From positions 620,001 through 684,000 of the forward strand of contig NZ_JBFRXN010000003.1 of assembly GCF_040947875.1 (NCBI RefSeq): a stretch of DNA of 64,000 nucleotides, written 5' to 3'. The translations under genes and the position numbers were made by a program. Each line of letters starts with the position of its first letter. The stretch's first letter is position 1. Under the pieces are notes generated by a model. The model was not told the origin of the DNA. It saw nothing but the letters and a program-made list of their open reading frames with translations, and did not search any database. Shown here one piece after another: positions 26,804 through 35,106 of this stretch. The stretch is from Pseudomonas sp. MYb118. GTDB lineage: Bacteria; Pseudomonadota; Gammaproteobacteria; Pseudomonadales; Pseudomonadaceae.

Positions 26804-28147
26804 TCAGCTAATTTGTTGTTTACGCTGCTCGTACCACGCCAGCATCGGTTGTGTGCTGAAACCATGGACCAGGATGCTCAGGGCCACCACCGACAGGGTC
26901 AGGTCAGTGCACAGCGCGGCAACCGAAGGCGCCAACCCGTGGTTCAGCGCATAGAACAGGTAATACAGGCTGCCGATGCCACGGATGCCGAACCAGCCGA
27001 TCAACAGGCGCTGATGACCGTTGAGCAGGCGGCGCCAGGGCAGGGCAATGACACTCAGCGGCCGGATCAGGCAAAACAGCGCCGCGCCGATCAACAGTGC
27101 CCGCCAGTCCCAGTGCGCAATCAGCACGACGCCGAGCAACGTCACCAGAAACACTTCCATGGCCCGTTCCACCAGGCTGCCGAAGGCGAGCATGTCGCCC
27201 ATCATGATACCGGCGGCGACCTGGGAGTCTTCCAGGCGCTCGGTATCGCCATGCACGGCGTGTTGCGGTTCGACGTTCTGGTGGCCGACCACCGGTTGCA
27301 CCAGATGTTCGGCGGGCATTGCATCGTCACCCGTGGACTTGACCTCCACATGGCGCAGCCCGAGACCGGCGGCGAACACCGAGAGAAAACCGTAGCCATG
27401 CAACGCTTCGGCGCCGACATAGGCGAGGGCGATCAGGGCCAGGGCCAGGTAATCATTGGGCGACAGCGTGCTGTCTTCGTTTTTGATCCGCAGTGCCAGT
27501 GTCAGGCGGCCAATTCCGCGTCCCATGGCGTAACCGATCAGCAGGCCTGCGGGCACGGCCCACAGCACGCTGCCCAGCGCCCAATCGCTGAAAAAGTCGG
27601 GATTGCTGTCCTGACGCAACAGCAACAGGCCGAGAATGACAAAAGGGAAGGCAATGCCGTCGTTCAGGCCCGCCTCGCCGGAAAGGCCGAAGCGCACGCT
27701 GTCGTCGTCCCGCGCGTCGTTGACCTGCACCAGCGCGGCGAGCACCGGGTCGGTGGGCGCCAGGATCGAACCGATCAACACCGCCGCGCCCCAAGGCAAT
27801 TCAAAACCGTAATGCAGCAACAGGCAGATGCCGGCGATGGTCAGCAGCATCACCGGGCCGGCAAGGCCGACGGCAATGCGCCAGTTCTTGTTCTTGAACG
27901 GCGAGCGCAGTTTCAAACCGCAGACGAACAGCGAAAACAGCACCGCCACTTCGGTCAGGTGCTCCATCCACAAGGTGGCATCGCCCATGTCCAGGCGCAA
28001 AAAGCCCAGCGCGGCGGGCCCGATGGCGACGCCCAGCACGAGGCACACCGCTGAGGTGGTGACCGGCATCCAGCGCAGGTAAGACGAAGTCAGCGCCAGC
28101 GTCAGCAGCACGGCACCGAGCACCGCCACCCAGAGAATGAAGCTCAT
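26804..28147 (-). CDS. CPA1-family Na+(K+)/H+ antiporter
   Basis: A 447-aa integral membrane protein with about 12 helices. Antiporter marks are visible in GSILAPTDPVLAALVQV and SGEAGLNDGIAFPFV, the conserved region of CPA1 exchangers with the ion-binding Asp. A hydrophilic stretch of about 50 residues (roughly 272-325) between helices is longer than usual and rich in His, Gln and Glu. It exchanges cytosolic Na+ or K+ for protons. The Yip1-family gene ends 18 bases upstream on the same strand, so the two form an operon. ATG 28147 is the natural start. Confidence 0.88.
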   Translation of the reverse strand: MSFILWVAVLGAVLLTLALTSSYLRWMPVTTSAVCLVLGVAIGPAALGFLRLDMGDATLWMEHLTEVAVLFSLFVCGLKLRSPFKNKNWRIAVGLAGPVMLLTIAGICLLLHYGFELPWGAAVLIGSILAPTDPVLAALVQVNDARDDDSVRFGLSGEAGLNDGIAFPFVILGLLLLRQDSNPDFFSDWALGSVLWAVPAGLLIGYAMGRGIGRLTLALRIKNEDSTLSPNDYLALALIALAYVGAEALHGYGFLSVFAAGLGLRHVEVKSTGDDAMPAEHLVQPVVGHQNVEPQHAVHGDTERLEDSQVAAGIMMGDMLAFGSLVERAMEVFLVTLLGVVLIAHWDWRALLIGAALFCLIRPLSVIALPWRRLLNGHQRLLIGWFGIRGIGSLYYLFYALNHGLAPSVAALCTDLTLSVVALSILVHGFSTQPMLAWYEQRKQQIS

Positions 28148-28165
28148 GCTGCCGGTGCCGGTCGA

Positions 28166-28777
28166 TCAGCCGACGGTCGCGCGCAGGTACTCCGGCGTCA
28201 GGACGTTGAACCAGACGAGGATCATTTCCACCAGGATGGTCACCAGCACCAGCAGGCCGACGCCCCAGACGGAGGCGGCGTTCAACAATCCCTGTTCCTT
28301 GCGTTCGTGCATGAACGTTGGCATGCCGACGAATAGCAGAAACGTCGAATACACCGAGGCGGCGCCGAGCACGATGATCGCCAGCCAGCGACTCGGGTAC
28401 AGACCGGCCAGGCCTGCGATGAAGAACGGGGTGACGGTGTACGCGGCGAAACCGATGCACTGGTTGACCGTCGGCCGCGCGTCGAACGTGCGCGACATCC
28501 AGCGGATGAACAACCCCATCAGCGCGACGCCGGCGACAATGGTCACATACAGCAACCCGCACAATTGCAGCGCGCTGGCGCTACTGAGTTTCACCGTTTC
28601 ATTCTCGGCCAGGCTCCAGCCGACATAAGTGGTCCCGATGAACAGGCAGACGGCGGGAATCAGCGCGAGCAACAGCAAATGAGCAAGGTAATGGCGCGGG
28701 TGCGCTTCCTCTTCCTTGCGGATATCGGTCCAGGCGAAATTCGGCTGGGTGAACAGTTTGATCAGCGGAGCGGACAT
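28166..28777 (-). CDS. Yip1-family integral membrane protein
   Basis: A 203-aa inner-membrane protein with five likely helices. The N terminus KLFTQPNFAWTDIRKEEEAHPRHYLAHLL and the central FAAYTVTPFFIAGLAGLYP segment match bacterial Yip1-domain (YIP1/DUF1282) proteins. Their function is not defined. The ATG at 28777 has an ideal AGGAGG site; the frame opening at 28810 is not needed. It is the first gene of a two-gene unit with the CPA1 antiporter. Confidence 0.85.
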   Translation of the reverse strand: MSAPLIKLFTQPNFAWTDIRKEEEAHPRHYLAHLLLLALIPAVCLFIGTTYVGWSLAENETVKLSSASALQLCGLLYVTIVAGVALMGLFIRWMSRTFDARPTVNQCIGFAAYTVTPFFIAGLAGLYPSRWLAIIVLGAASVYSTFLLFVGMPTFMHERKEQGLLNAASVWGVGLLVLVTILVEMILVWFNVLTPEYLRATVG

Positions 28778-28874
28778 GACGACCTCCTGAGCGGGAGCGG
28801 CCCGGCACAAGGGCCCTTAAACCAGTTGAGGGGTAGCGTTTGGCATCAGTTCACTTTTTCTCACCCACAACCCC

Positions 28875-28961
28875 TGTAGGAGCGAGCACGCTCGCGATAG
28901 CGGTGTGTCAGACGGCCCTCGTCATCGTTGACGACCATCGCGAGCAGGCTCGCTCCCACAG
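28875..28961. repeat. REP doublet (REPIN)
   Basis: Inverted REPs at 28875-28900 and 28935-28961 with a short interior containing the GTCATCGTTGACGACC core. Confidence 0.87.
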
Positions 28962-28990
28962 TTTTTGGGGTTCGGCTCAACGCCTGTACC

Positions 28991-29063
28991 TGTAGGAGCG
29001 AGCTTGCTCGCGATGGCGGTATGTCAGGCTACCCGCGTCATCGCGAGCAAGCTCGCTCCTACA
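28991..29063. repeat. Shortened REP doublet overlapping the SDR stop codon
   Basis: A compact inverted REP pair. Its right edge (CTCCTACAA) reads on the minus strand as TTGTAGGAG and gives the last Leu codon and the TAG stop of the adjacent SDR gene. Confidence 0.85.
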
Positions 29064-29916
29064 ACATGGGTTTGCCACCAGTGATGCCGTAGCGCTGACC
29101 GGTGATGTAACTGGCCTCGTCCGAGGCTAGCAGCACATAGATCGGTGCAACTTCCACCGGTTGCCCCGGGCGGCCCAGCGGGGTTTGGCCGCCGAAATTC
29201 TGCACTTCCTCATCGGGCATGGTGGAGACGATCAGCGGTGTCCAGATCGGTCCCGGTGCCACGCAGTTCACCCGGATGTTTTTCTCGCCGAGCATCTGCG
29301 CCAGGCCGGCGGTGAAGTTGGCTATCGCGCCCTTGGTGGTGGCGTAGGGCAGCAGGGTCGGTTTGGGCATATCCGAATTGACCGAGCTGGTGTTGATGAT
29401 CGAACTGCCAGGTTGCATGTGTTTCAACGCCGCCTGACAGATACGGAAAATCGCGGTGATGTTGACGTCGAAGGTCATCACCCATTCCTCGTCGGGGATC
29501 TCTTCGAAATTTTCATGGGTCATCTGGAACGCGGCGTTGTTGACCAGGATGTCGATGCGGCCGAAGGTTTCAACGGTCTTGTCGACCAAGGACTGGCAGA
29601 CCGCTTTTTGCGCGATATCGCCCGGCAGCAAAAGGCTCTGGCGCCCGGCCTGTTCGACCCACCGTGCGGTTTCCCGTGCGTCTTCATGTTCATCGAGGTA
29701 GGCAATCGCCACATCCGCGCCTTCACGGGCGAAGGCGATGGCGACGGCGCGGCCGATACCGCTGTCGGCGCCGGTGATCAGGGCAATCTTGCCTTCCAGC
29801 CGTCCCGAACCCTTGTAGCTTTGCTCGCCACAGTCTGGGTACGGGTCCATTTTTTTCTGGGTGCCGGGGACGGGTTGCGCCTGTTTCTTGAAGGGTGGTT
29901 TTGGATAGTCGGTCAT
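29059..29916 (-). CDS. Short-chain dehydrogenase/reductase (YghA-like)
   Basis: A 285-aa NAD(P)-dependent SDR with the long proline-rich N terminus of the YghA group (TDYPKPPFKKQAQPVPG). The nucleotide motif ITGADSGIGRAVA, the NNAA motif and the catalytic Ser...YATTK signature (TSSVNSD...LPYATTK) are intact. Family members are general stress-associated aldehyde or ketone reductases. ATG 29916 follows GGAGATTTCCG. The final codon and TAG stop lie inside a REP element, yet the C-terminal family end TGGKPML is complete, so the enzyme is probably intact. Confidence 0.9.
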   Translation of the reverse strand: MTDYPKPPFKKQAQPVPGTQKKMDPYPDCGEQSYKGSGRLEGKIALITGADSGIGRAVAIAFAREGADVAIAYLDEHEDARETARWVEQAGRQSLLLPGDIAQKAVCQSLVDKTVETFGRIDILVNNAAFQMTHENFEEIPDEEWVMTFDVNITAIFRICQAALKHMQPGSSIINTSSVNSDMPKPTLLPYATTKGAIANFTAGLAQMLGEKNIRVNCVAPGPIWTPLIVSTMPDEEVQNFGGQTPLGRPGQPVEVAPIYVLLASDEASYITGQRYGITGGKPML

Positions 29917-30022
29917 CGGAAATCTCCGTTCTCGAAGTAGAAGAGTCAAGGGGTGGACCCGGCTCTTTCTCTGGGAGTTCGGTTGGATTGATGACCTGCC
30001 TTGAGTAAATGCAGGAGGCTAC

Positions 30023-30111
30023 TGTGGGAGCGAGCCTGCTCGCGATAGCGGTAGATCAGCCGAAACTGTATTGACTGGAAAATCGCTATCGCGAGCAGGC
30101 TCGCTCCCACA
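30023..30111. repeat. REP doublet (REPIN)
   Basis: Inverted REPs GGAGCGAGCCTGCTCGCGAT and its mirror, lying nine bases beyond the stop of the PatB-like gene on the minus strand. May add RNA stability or termination there. Confidence 0.88.
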
Positions 30112-30120
30112 TGTTTTGTT

Positions 30121-31275
30121 TCAGCGCAACCGCTGGATCAGGCTGCGCTCCATCCGCGCAATGCCTTCTTCGAGCAACGCCCGTGGGCAGCCGAAGTTCA
30201 GGCGGACGAACTGGCGGTGGTCATCGCCGAAGTCCAAGCCAGGGCTCAAGCCGACTTTGGCGTGTTCCAGGAAGAACTGTTGCGGGTTGTCCAGCCCCAG
30301 TGCCGAGCAGTCCAGCCACGCCAGGTAGGTGCTTTGTGGCGTGTTCATGCGGATCCCCGGCAGGCGGGTGCGAACGGCGTCGATCAGGTAATCGCGGTTG
30401 GCTTGCAGGTACACGCGCAGTTCGGCCAGCCACGGTGCGCCCTCGCTGTAGGCCACGCGCGTGGCTTCCATGCCCAGCGGGTTGACGCTGTCGACCATGC
30501 CGCAGCGGGCATGGTTGACCCGCTCACGCACGGCGCGGTCCTGAATGATCATGAACGAAGTCTTCAGACCGGCGATGTTGTAGGCCTTGCTCGCCGACAT
30601 CAGGGTGATGGTGCGTTTGGCAATGTCCGGGCTCAGCGACGCGGTCGGGATGTGCTGGCGGCCGTCGAAGCACAATTCGGCGTGGATTTCGTCGGAGATG
30701 ATCCAGGCATCCTGCGCCAGGCAGATATCGGCTACCGCTTGCAGTTCTTCACGCGGGAATGCCTTGCCCAGCGGGTTGTGCGGGTTGCTCAGCAGCAATG
30801 CACCGCCACCGGCCAGCGACTGGCGCAGGGTGTCGAGCGGGGTGGCATAGGTGCCATCCGCCAGGGCGTCGAAATTCAGCTCGACCTTGTTCAGGCCCCA
30901 ATGCCCCGGTGCGTGACGCAGCGGCGAGTAGTTGGGCACCTGCACCACCACGTTCTGTTGCGGCTGCACCAGGGCCTTGAGGGCCATGTTGAACCCGGAC
31001 TCCACACCCGGCAGGAAAATCAGCTCCTGTGGCTCGACCCGCCAGGCGTACTTGGCCCACAGGTCGGCGACAATGGCGTCGCGCAAGTCGTCCTGCGCCA
31101 CGCTGTAGCCGAGCAACGGGTGTTCCAGGCGTTTTTGCAGGGCCTGGACAATCACCGGCGGCGCGGCGAAATCCATGTCGGCGACCCACATCGGCAACAC
31201 GTCAGCCGGGTAGCGACTCCACTTGGTGCTGCCGGTGTGGTGGCGATCGAACACCTGATCAAAATCGAAAGTCAT
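30121..31275 (-). CDS. PatB-type PLP-dependent C-S lyase (cystathionine beta-lyase/aminotransferase)
   Basis: A 384-aa fold-type I PLP enzyme of the PatB/MalY group. The N terminus TFDFDQVFDRHHTGSTKWSRYP and WVADMDF are typical. SNPHNPLGKAF, the Asp in DEIHAEL and the PLP lysine in MSASKAYNIAGLK are present, as is the C-terminal RLNFGCPR arginine. It would cleave cystathionine or similar S-conjugated cysteine to pyruvate, ammonia and a thiol. ATG 31275 chosen; ATG 31281 is two codons upstream and equally possible. It is divergent from the AI-2E-family gene. Confidence 0.92.
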   Translation of the reverse strand: MTFDFDQVFDRHHTGSTKWSRYPADVLPMWVADMDFAAPPVIVQALQKRLEHPLLGYSVAQDDLRDAIVADLWAKYAWRVEPQELIFLPGVESGFNMALKALVQPQQNVVVQVPNYSPLRHAPGHWGLNKVELNFDALADGTYATPLDTLRQSLAGGGALLLSNPHNPLGKAFPREELQAVADICLAQDAWIISDEIHAELCFDGRQHIPTASLSPDIAKRTITLMSASKAYNIAGLKTSFMIIQDRAVRERVNHARCGMVDSVNPLGMEATRVAYSEGAPWLAELRVYLQANRDYLIDAVRTRLPGIRMNTPQSTYLAWLDCSALGLDNPQQFFLEHAKVGLSPGLDFGDDHRQFVRLNFGCPRALLEEGIARMERSLIQRLR

Positions 31276-31444
31276 GCTCATCTCATAAAGGGCCGGGATA
31301 AATTCGGCAGACATGATAATCGCCAATGTTTGCGGGGGCGAGGGCGGTGTTGAAGGCGCGAGGCGCGGGCGGCACAAAACGGTACTGACGTCTATGCTGG
31401 GCTAACCAATCCGCATCGTTGCAGTGACCTGCAGGGAGACGTCC

Positions 31445-32536
31445 ATGGAGCCTTCGTTATTCAACGAAAAAACGCTGACGCGCACGCTGCTCGATGTGTT
31501 GATCCGGGCCGGGCTGATCGTCGTGCTGGTGCTGTTCTGCTTCGATATCTTCAGCCCGTTCCGCGACCTGATGCTGTGGTCGCTGATCCTGGCGATCACC
31601 CTGTATCCGCTGCAAAAACGCCTGCGCGGCCCGCTGGGGCAGAATGACGGGCGGATCGCGACGCTGATCATCCTCGTTGCGATCATGATCCTGATGGTGC
31701 CGATCTACCTGCTGGGGACCTCGATCGCCGACTCGGTCACCCGCGCGATCGACGTGGTCAAGGCCGATACCTTCCGCATTCCACCACCTTCAGAGGCCGT
31801 CGCCAGCTGGCCGCTGATCGGCCCGAAGCTGTCGGCGCTATGGACGGATGCCTCGACCAACCTGCCTGACCTCGCCGCCAAATACATCCCGCAGATCAAA
31901 CTCGCCAGCCTGACGGTGTTGAGCAAACTGGCCGGGGTCGGCATGGGTTTCCTGATTTTCATCTTCGCCCTGATCATCGCCGGTATCTTCATGGCCCATG
32001 GTGAGGCCGGTCACCGCAGTGCGGTACAGATTGCCTCTCGGGTCAGCGGTCCGGACCGGGGGCCGAAAATCGCCGCATTGTGCACCGCCACCATTCGTGC
32101 AGTGGCCTTGGGCGTAGTCGGCATCGCGTTCATCCAGATGCTGCTGGTGGGCCTCGGGTTCGTCTTCATGGGCATTCCCGGTGCAGGCCTGCTGGCCCTG
32201 GCGGTGCTGTTGCTGGGCATCATGCAATTGCCGGTGACGCTGATCACCATTCCGGTGATCGCCTTTGTGTTCGCTACCGAGGGCGCCAGCACCGCCACCA
32301 TCATTTTCGCCATTTATGTGTTCGTCGCCGGTCTGGTGGACAACGTGCTCAAGCCGCTGATGCTCGGGCGCGGCGTGGATGTGCCGATGCCGGTGGTGCT
32401 GATCGGCGCACTCGGTGGCATGGTCACCAGCGGCATCATCGGCCTGTTCATCGGTCCGGTCGTGCTGGCGGTGGGGTATCAGTTGTTCTGGCAGTGGGTG
32501 GAGGACCGACCGGATGTCACAACGTCCGAGACGTGA
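31445..32536 (+). CDS. AI-2E family transporter (PerM/YhhT-like)
   Basis: A 363-aa inner-membrane protein with about seven or eight helices, including the family's central GMGFLIFIFALIIAGIFMAHG and the C-terminal VDNVLKPLMLGRGVDVPMPVVLIGALGG motif. The family is named after TqsA, which exports autoinducer-2, but most members are exporters of unknown compounds or Na+/H+ exchangers. ATG 31445 has a GGGAGA site. It is convergent with a truncated dehydrogenase, 15 bases away. Confidence 0.9.
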   Translation: MEPSLFNEKTLTRTLLDVLIRAGLIVVLVLFCFDIFSPFRDLMLWSLILAITLYPLQKRLRGPLGQNDGRIATLIILVAIMILMVPIYLLGTSIADSVTRAIDVVKADTFRIPPPSEAVASWPLIGPKLSALWTDASTNLPDLAAKYIPQIKLASLTVLSKLAGVGMGFLIFIFALIIAGIFMAHGEAGHRSAVQIASRVSGPDRGPKIAALCTATIRAVALGVVGIAFIQMLLVGLGFVFMGIPGAGLLALAVLLLGIMQLPVTLITIPVIAFVFATEGASTATIIFAIYVFVAGLVDNVLKPLMLGRGVDVPMPVVLIGALGGMVTSGIIGLFIGPVVLAVGYQLFWQWVEDRPDVTTSET

Positions 32537-32551
32537 GCGCGGCGCTGCGTA

Positions 32552-33121
32552 TCAGAGTTCGCCACGTTCAGACTGAAGACCTGCGACGGCCTCCTGCAGA
32601 TGCAGGGTCGCCAGTTTCATCGCATTGGCGCTGGAAGCCTGAGGGCCCAGGCGCCAGGTGTTGCGCGCAATCAGATCGAACAGCGGCTGCACGCGGTCAA
32701 TGGCGCGCTGCGGCCCGGCAACCAGCACGTTGAGTTGGCCATCCGCCGCGACATCGGCGCGGCCCATCACCGGTGCGGCGATGTAGTCGATCCCTTGCGC
32801 CCGATGCAAGCGCGCCAGTTCGTCGGCGCTGGCCACGCTGATGGTGGTCAGGTTGATGTGAATGCGCGGGCCGTTGAGTTGTGCGAGCAAGCCGGAATCG
32901 AGCAGTACCGAACGCAGGGCTGCGTCATCGGCGAACATGCTGAACACCACATCCGCCTCGAATGCCTGGGCCGCGGTGGCCGCAGCCTGCGCGCCAAGCC
33001 CGACCATTTTTTGCGTTGCTTGCGCGGAGCGATTCCACACGCGGACCTCACGGCCGCTTTTCAAGAGATTGGCGGCGATTGGCTGGCCCATGGTGCCCAA
33101 CCCCAGAAAACCGATTTTCAT
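32552..33121 (-). pseudogene. Truncated 3-hydroxyisobutyrate/6-phosphogluconate dehydrogenase-like oxidoreductase
   Basis: A 189-aa frame with a complete N-terminal Rossmann domain of the beta-hydroxyacid dehydrogenase family (GFLGLGTMGQPIAANLLKSGREVRVWNRS, then INLTTISVASA and APVMGRADVAADGQL). It ends soon after the SANAMKLA helix that carries the catalytic lysine. Family members are about 290 residues; the C-terminal helical dimerisation domain is missing and replaced by about 17 unrelated residues before TGA. The gene ends 15 bases from the convergent AI-2E transporter gene. It is probably a decayed gene, though a short NADP-binding protein cannot be excluded. Confidence 0.75.
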
Positions 33122-33167
33122 GCTGTGTTCCTTGCTGACGCGCTTGTGAGCCGGTCAGCCAACGGTC

Positions 33168-33194
33168 AAAACAAAGCCCGGGATTCCCGGGCTT
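33168..33194 (-). terminator. Intrinsic terminator for the repeat-protein gene (minus strand)
   Basis: Perfect inverted repeat AAGCCCGGGA (33174-33183) and TCCCGGGCTT (33185-33194). On the minus strand it is followed by TTTGTTTT. It lies 24 bases after the stop of the 143-aa repeat protein. Confidence 0.85.
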
Positions 33195-33218
33195 GAGAAG
33201 TTGCAGTTCAGTGCGCGA

Positions 33219-33650
33219 TTAGTAGCGCTGATATTTCGAACCGAACTCCGCGCGGTTTTCCGCCACCAGGACACCCTTTTGCACAGCGTTGGCTGGAGTG
33301 GCCAGTGCGACCCGCTCACGCAGTTCCTGCAGGCGATCCGCGCCACCTTCGGCCACCCGGCGTTCGATCAGGCGATCGGAGCCGCCTTCGGCTACACGCT
33401 CACGCAGTTCCTGCAGGCGATCAGCACCACCTTCGGCCACCCGGCGTTCGATCAAACGATCGGAACCGCCTTCAGCCACACGTTCACGCAGTTCCTGAAG
33501 ACGATCCGCGCCACCTTCCACCAGCAGTTGCCTGGCCTGGCTGGGCGATGCCACGTTTGCGCTGCTGGCCGAGGCCAGGTTGGACAGGCTCAGGCCGCCG
33601 ATCAGGGCCAGACCGAGTGCGAGGGACGAAACTTTCGAGAAATTGATCAT
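33219..33650 (-). CDS. Exported repeat protein with five GG[AS]DRL units
   Basis: A 143-aa protein with a Sec signal peptide (MINFSKVSSLALGLALIGGL..., likely cleavage after ASA near 29). The mature part is mainly five units at residues 45-115 that alternate EGGADRLQELRERVA (15) and EGGSDRLIERRVA (13). The coding DNA repeats with an 84-base period. The tail (ATPANAVQKGVLVAENRAEFGSKYQRY) is unique. It is highly charged and presumably periplasmic or secreted. I assign no function. The 13-residue unit aligns with the repeat of the next upstream gene. ATG 33650 precedes the signal peptide; the longer frame to 33803 has no such logic. Confidence 0.8.
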   Translation of the reverse strand: MINFSKVSSLALGLALIGGLSLSNLASASSANVASPSQARQLLVEGGADRLQELRERVAEGGSDRLIERRVAEGGADRLQELRERVAEGGSDRLIERRVAEGGADRLQELRERVALATPANAVQKGVLVAENRAEFGSKYQRY

Positions 33651-33810
33651 GGTGATGCTCCGTGCGTTGGGTTTGAGTGAGCCGGTAGCTGCTGCTTTCC
33701 GGTGAGCACAGTTAAACGCCCGGGTGTATCGCCGATGTGTGCTTGAACGCTGCGAAGTCGAGGTCTGCGTATCTGTCGGGGGTTCATATACAGACAGATA
33801 CAAATAGATG

Positions 33811-33840
33811 AGAAACCGCCACCGTGGGGGTGACGGCTTC
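33811..33840 (-). terminator. Possible terminator hairpin of the long repeat-protein gene
   Basis: On the minus strand GAAGCCGTCACC pairs with GGTGGCGGTTTC through twelve base pairs, two of them G-U, with a short loop. The following sequence is only moderately T-rich. It lies 36 bases beyond the stop of the 319-aa repeat gene. Confidence 0.45.
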
Positions 33841-33875
33841 AGGGGGAGCGGTGCGTGCCAGGCACCGTCTTGCGG

Positions 33876-34835
33876 TTACTGTTCGTTGAACTGGTCGGAG
33901 TAACTGCCTTCACTCATGAGCGCGGACGCTACGCGGTCCGAGCCGATACCGTTGCGTGAGTACGCGAGACGGGCTGCGCCGACGTGGTCAGCGCCATCGG
34001 CAGCGAGCCTGTTGGCCCCGACTTTGTCAGCGCCATCGGCGGCGAGTCTGTTGGCACCGACTTTGTCAGCGCCGTCGGCGGCGAGTCTGTTGGCTCCGAC
34101 TTTGTCAGCGCCGTCGGCAGCGAGTCTGTTGGCACCGACTTTGTCAGCGCCGTCGGCAGCGAGCCTGTTGGCACCGACTTTGTCAGCGCCATCGGCGGCG
34201 AGTTTGTTGGCACCCACCTTGTCAGCGCCATCAGCAGCGAGTCTGTTGGCACCAACTTTGTCAGCGCCATCGGCAGCGAGCCTGTTGGCCCCGACCTTGT
34301 CAGCGCCATCGGCGGCGAGCCTGTTGGCCCCGACTTTGTCAGCGCCATCGGCGGCGAGTCTGTTGGCACCGACCTTGTCAGCGCCATCGGCGGCGAGTCT
34401 GTTGGCCCCGACTTTGTCAGCGCCGTCGGCGGCGAGTTTGTTGGCGCCGACTTTGTCAGCGCCATCGGCAGCGAGCCTGTTGGCCCCGACTTTGTCAGCG
34501 CCATCGGCGGCGAGTTTGTTGGCCCCGACTTTGTCAGCACCGTCGGCAGCGAGCCTGTTGGCCCCGACTTTGTCAGCGCCATCGGCGGCGAGTTTGTTGG
34601 CCCCCACCTTGTCAGCGCCATCGGCGGCGAGTTTGTTGGCACCCACCTTGTCAGCGCCATCGGCAGCAAGTTTGTTGGCACCGACTTTATCAGCACCATC
34701 CGCCGCCACTGCACCCGCGCCCACATGATCCGCGCCGTCCGAAGCCAGCGCTCGCGTCTCTGCAGCCCAGGCACCCGGTATCGTCACCGTAGCCGAGACA
34801 ACCAAAACCACGCCCGAAAGAAATGTGTATTTCAT
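33876..34835 (-). CDS. Exported protein of eighteen 13-residue ADGADKVGANRLA repeats
   Basis: A 319-aa protein with a signal peptide (KYTFLSGVVLVVSATVTIPGAWA). Residues about 45-278 are eighteen tandem copies of a 13-residue unit, ADGADKVGAN[KR]LA, flanked by a degenerate copy on each side (SDGADHVGAGAVA and ADGADHVGAARLA). A 28-residue tail with GIGSDRVASAL echoes the unit. Copies differ almost only by Lys/Arg. The DNA repeat is 39 bases, so copy-number change keeps frame. ATG 34835 has GGAG six bases upstream; GTG 34847 is less likely. The unit aligns with that of the 143-aa neighbour. Function unknown; a periplasmic or secreted solenoid is plausible. Confidence 0.8.
   Translation of the reverse strand: MKYTFLSGVVLVVSATVTIPGAWAAETRALASDGADHVGAGAVAADGADKVGANKLAADGADKVGANKLAADGADKVGANKLAADGADKVGANRLAADGADKVGANKLAADGADKVGANRLAADGADKVGANKLAADGADKVGANRLAADGADKVGANRLAADGADKVGANRLAADGADKVGANRLAADGADKVGANRLAADGADKVGANKLAADGADKVGANRLAADGADKVGANRLAADGADKVGANRLAADGADKVGANRLAADGADKVGANRLAADGADHVGAARLAYSRNGIGSDRVASALMSEGSYSDQFNEQ
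33984..34720. repeat. 39-base tandem repeat array (coding)
   Basis: Eighteen full 39-base copies and two degenerate ones lie within the exported repeat gene. Variation is limited to a few positions (GAGTCTGTTGG, GAGCCTGTTGG or GAGTTTGTTGG; CCATCGG or CCGTCGG). Because 39 is a multiple of three and no unit holds a stop in several frames, long spurious frames run through both strands here. Confidence 0.9.
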
Positions 34836-35065
34836 GGTGTTCTCCACGATCCATCAGCCACTAAGCGCTTGAGCACGCCGGTCGTTAGCGACACGGGCTG
34901 CTGGCTGGTTACGTTGGCGATTGGCACGGGTACGCCTGGCGGTGCACGGGTGCCGACGTGCTGCATGTAAACGAGAAAGAAAACCAGATGAGTATAGGCC
35001 GTCAGGCAAAAGGCGGGGGGTATTGCGGGCAACTTCCGGATCAAGGGCGATTCCGGTGTCGATTG

Positions 35066-35100
35066 CAGAGGCGGGCGCTGTTATTCGCTGCCCGCCTCTG
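35066..35100. terminator. Inverted repeat after the copper chaperone gene, possible terminator
   Basis: Perfect 11-base arms CAGAGGCGGGC and GCCCGCCTCTG with a 13-base loop, six bases beyond the stop of the PCu(A)C gene (minus strand). No T-run is seen on either side, so termination strength is uncertain. Confidence 0.55.
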
Positions 35101-35106
35101 GATGAA

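Noticed and set aside
26813..28054. 413-codon plus-strand frame
   Set aside because: Antisense to the CPA1 antiporter; Gln/His/Arg-rich shadow sequence.
33984..34720. CRISPR-like array of 39-base direct repeats
   Set aside because: The repeats are contiguous without unique spacers, keep a reading frame behind a signal peptide and ribosome-binding site, and no cas gene is near. It is a coding minisatellite.
33916..34970. Long open frames on the plus strand (270-328 codons) and another minus frame over the repeat array
   Set aside because: They arise because a 39-base period without stops keeps several frames open. They lack signal peptides and ribosome-binding sites, and the minus-strand frame ending at 33876 is the one with an exported-protein layout.
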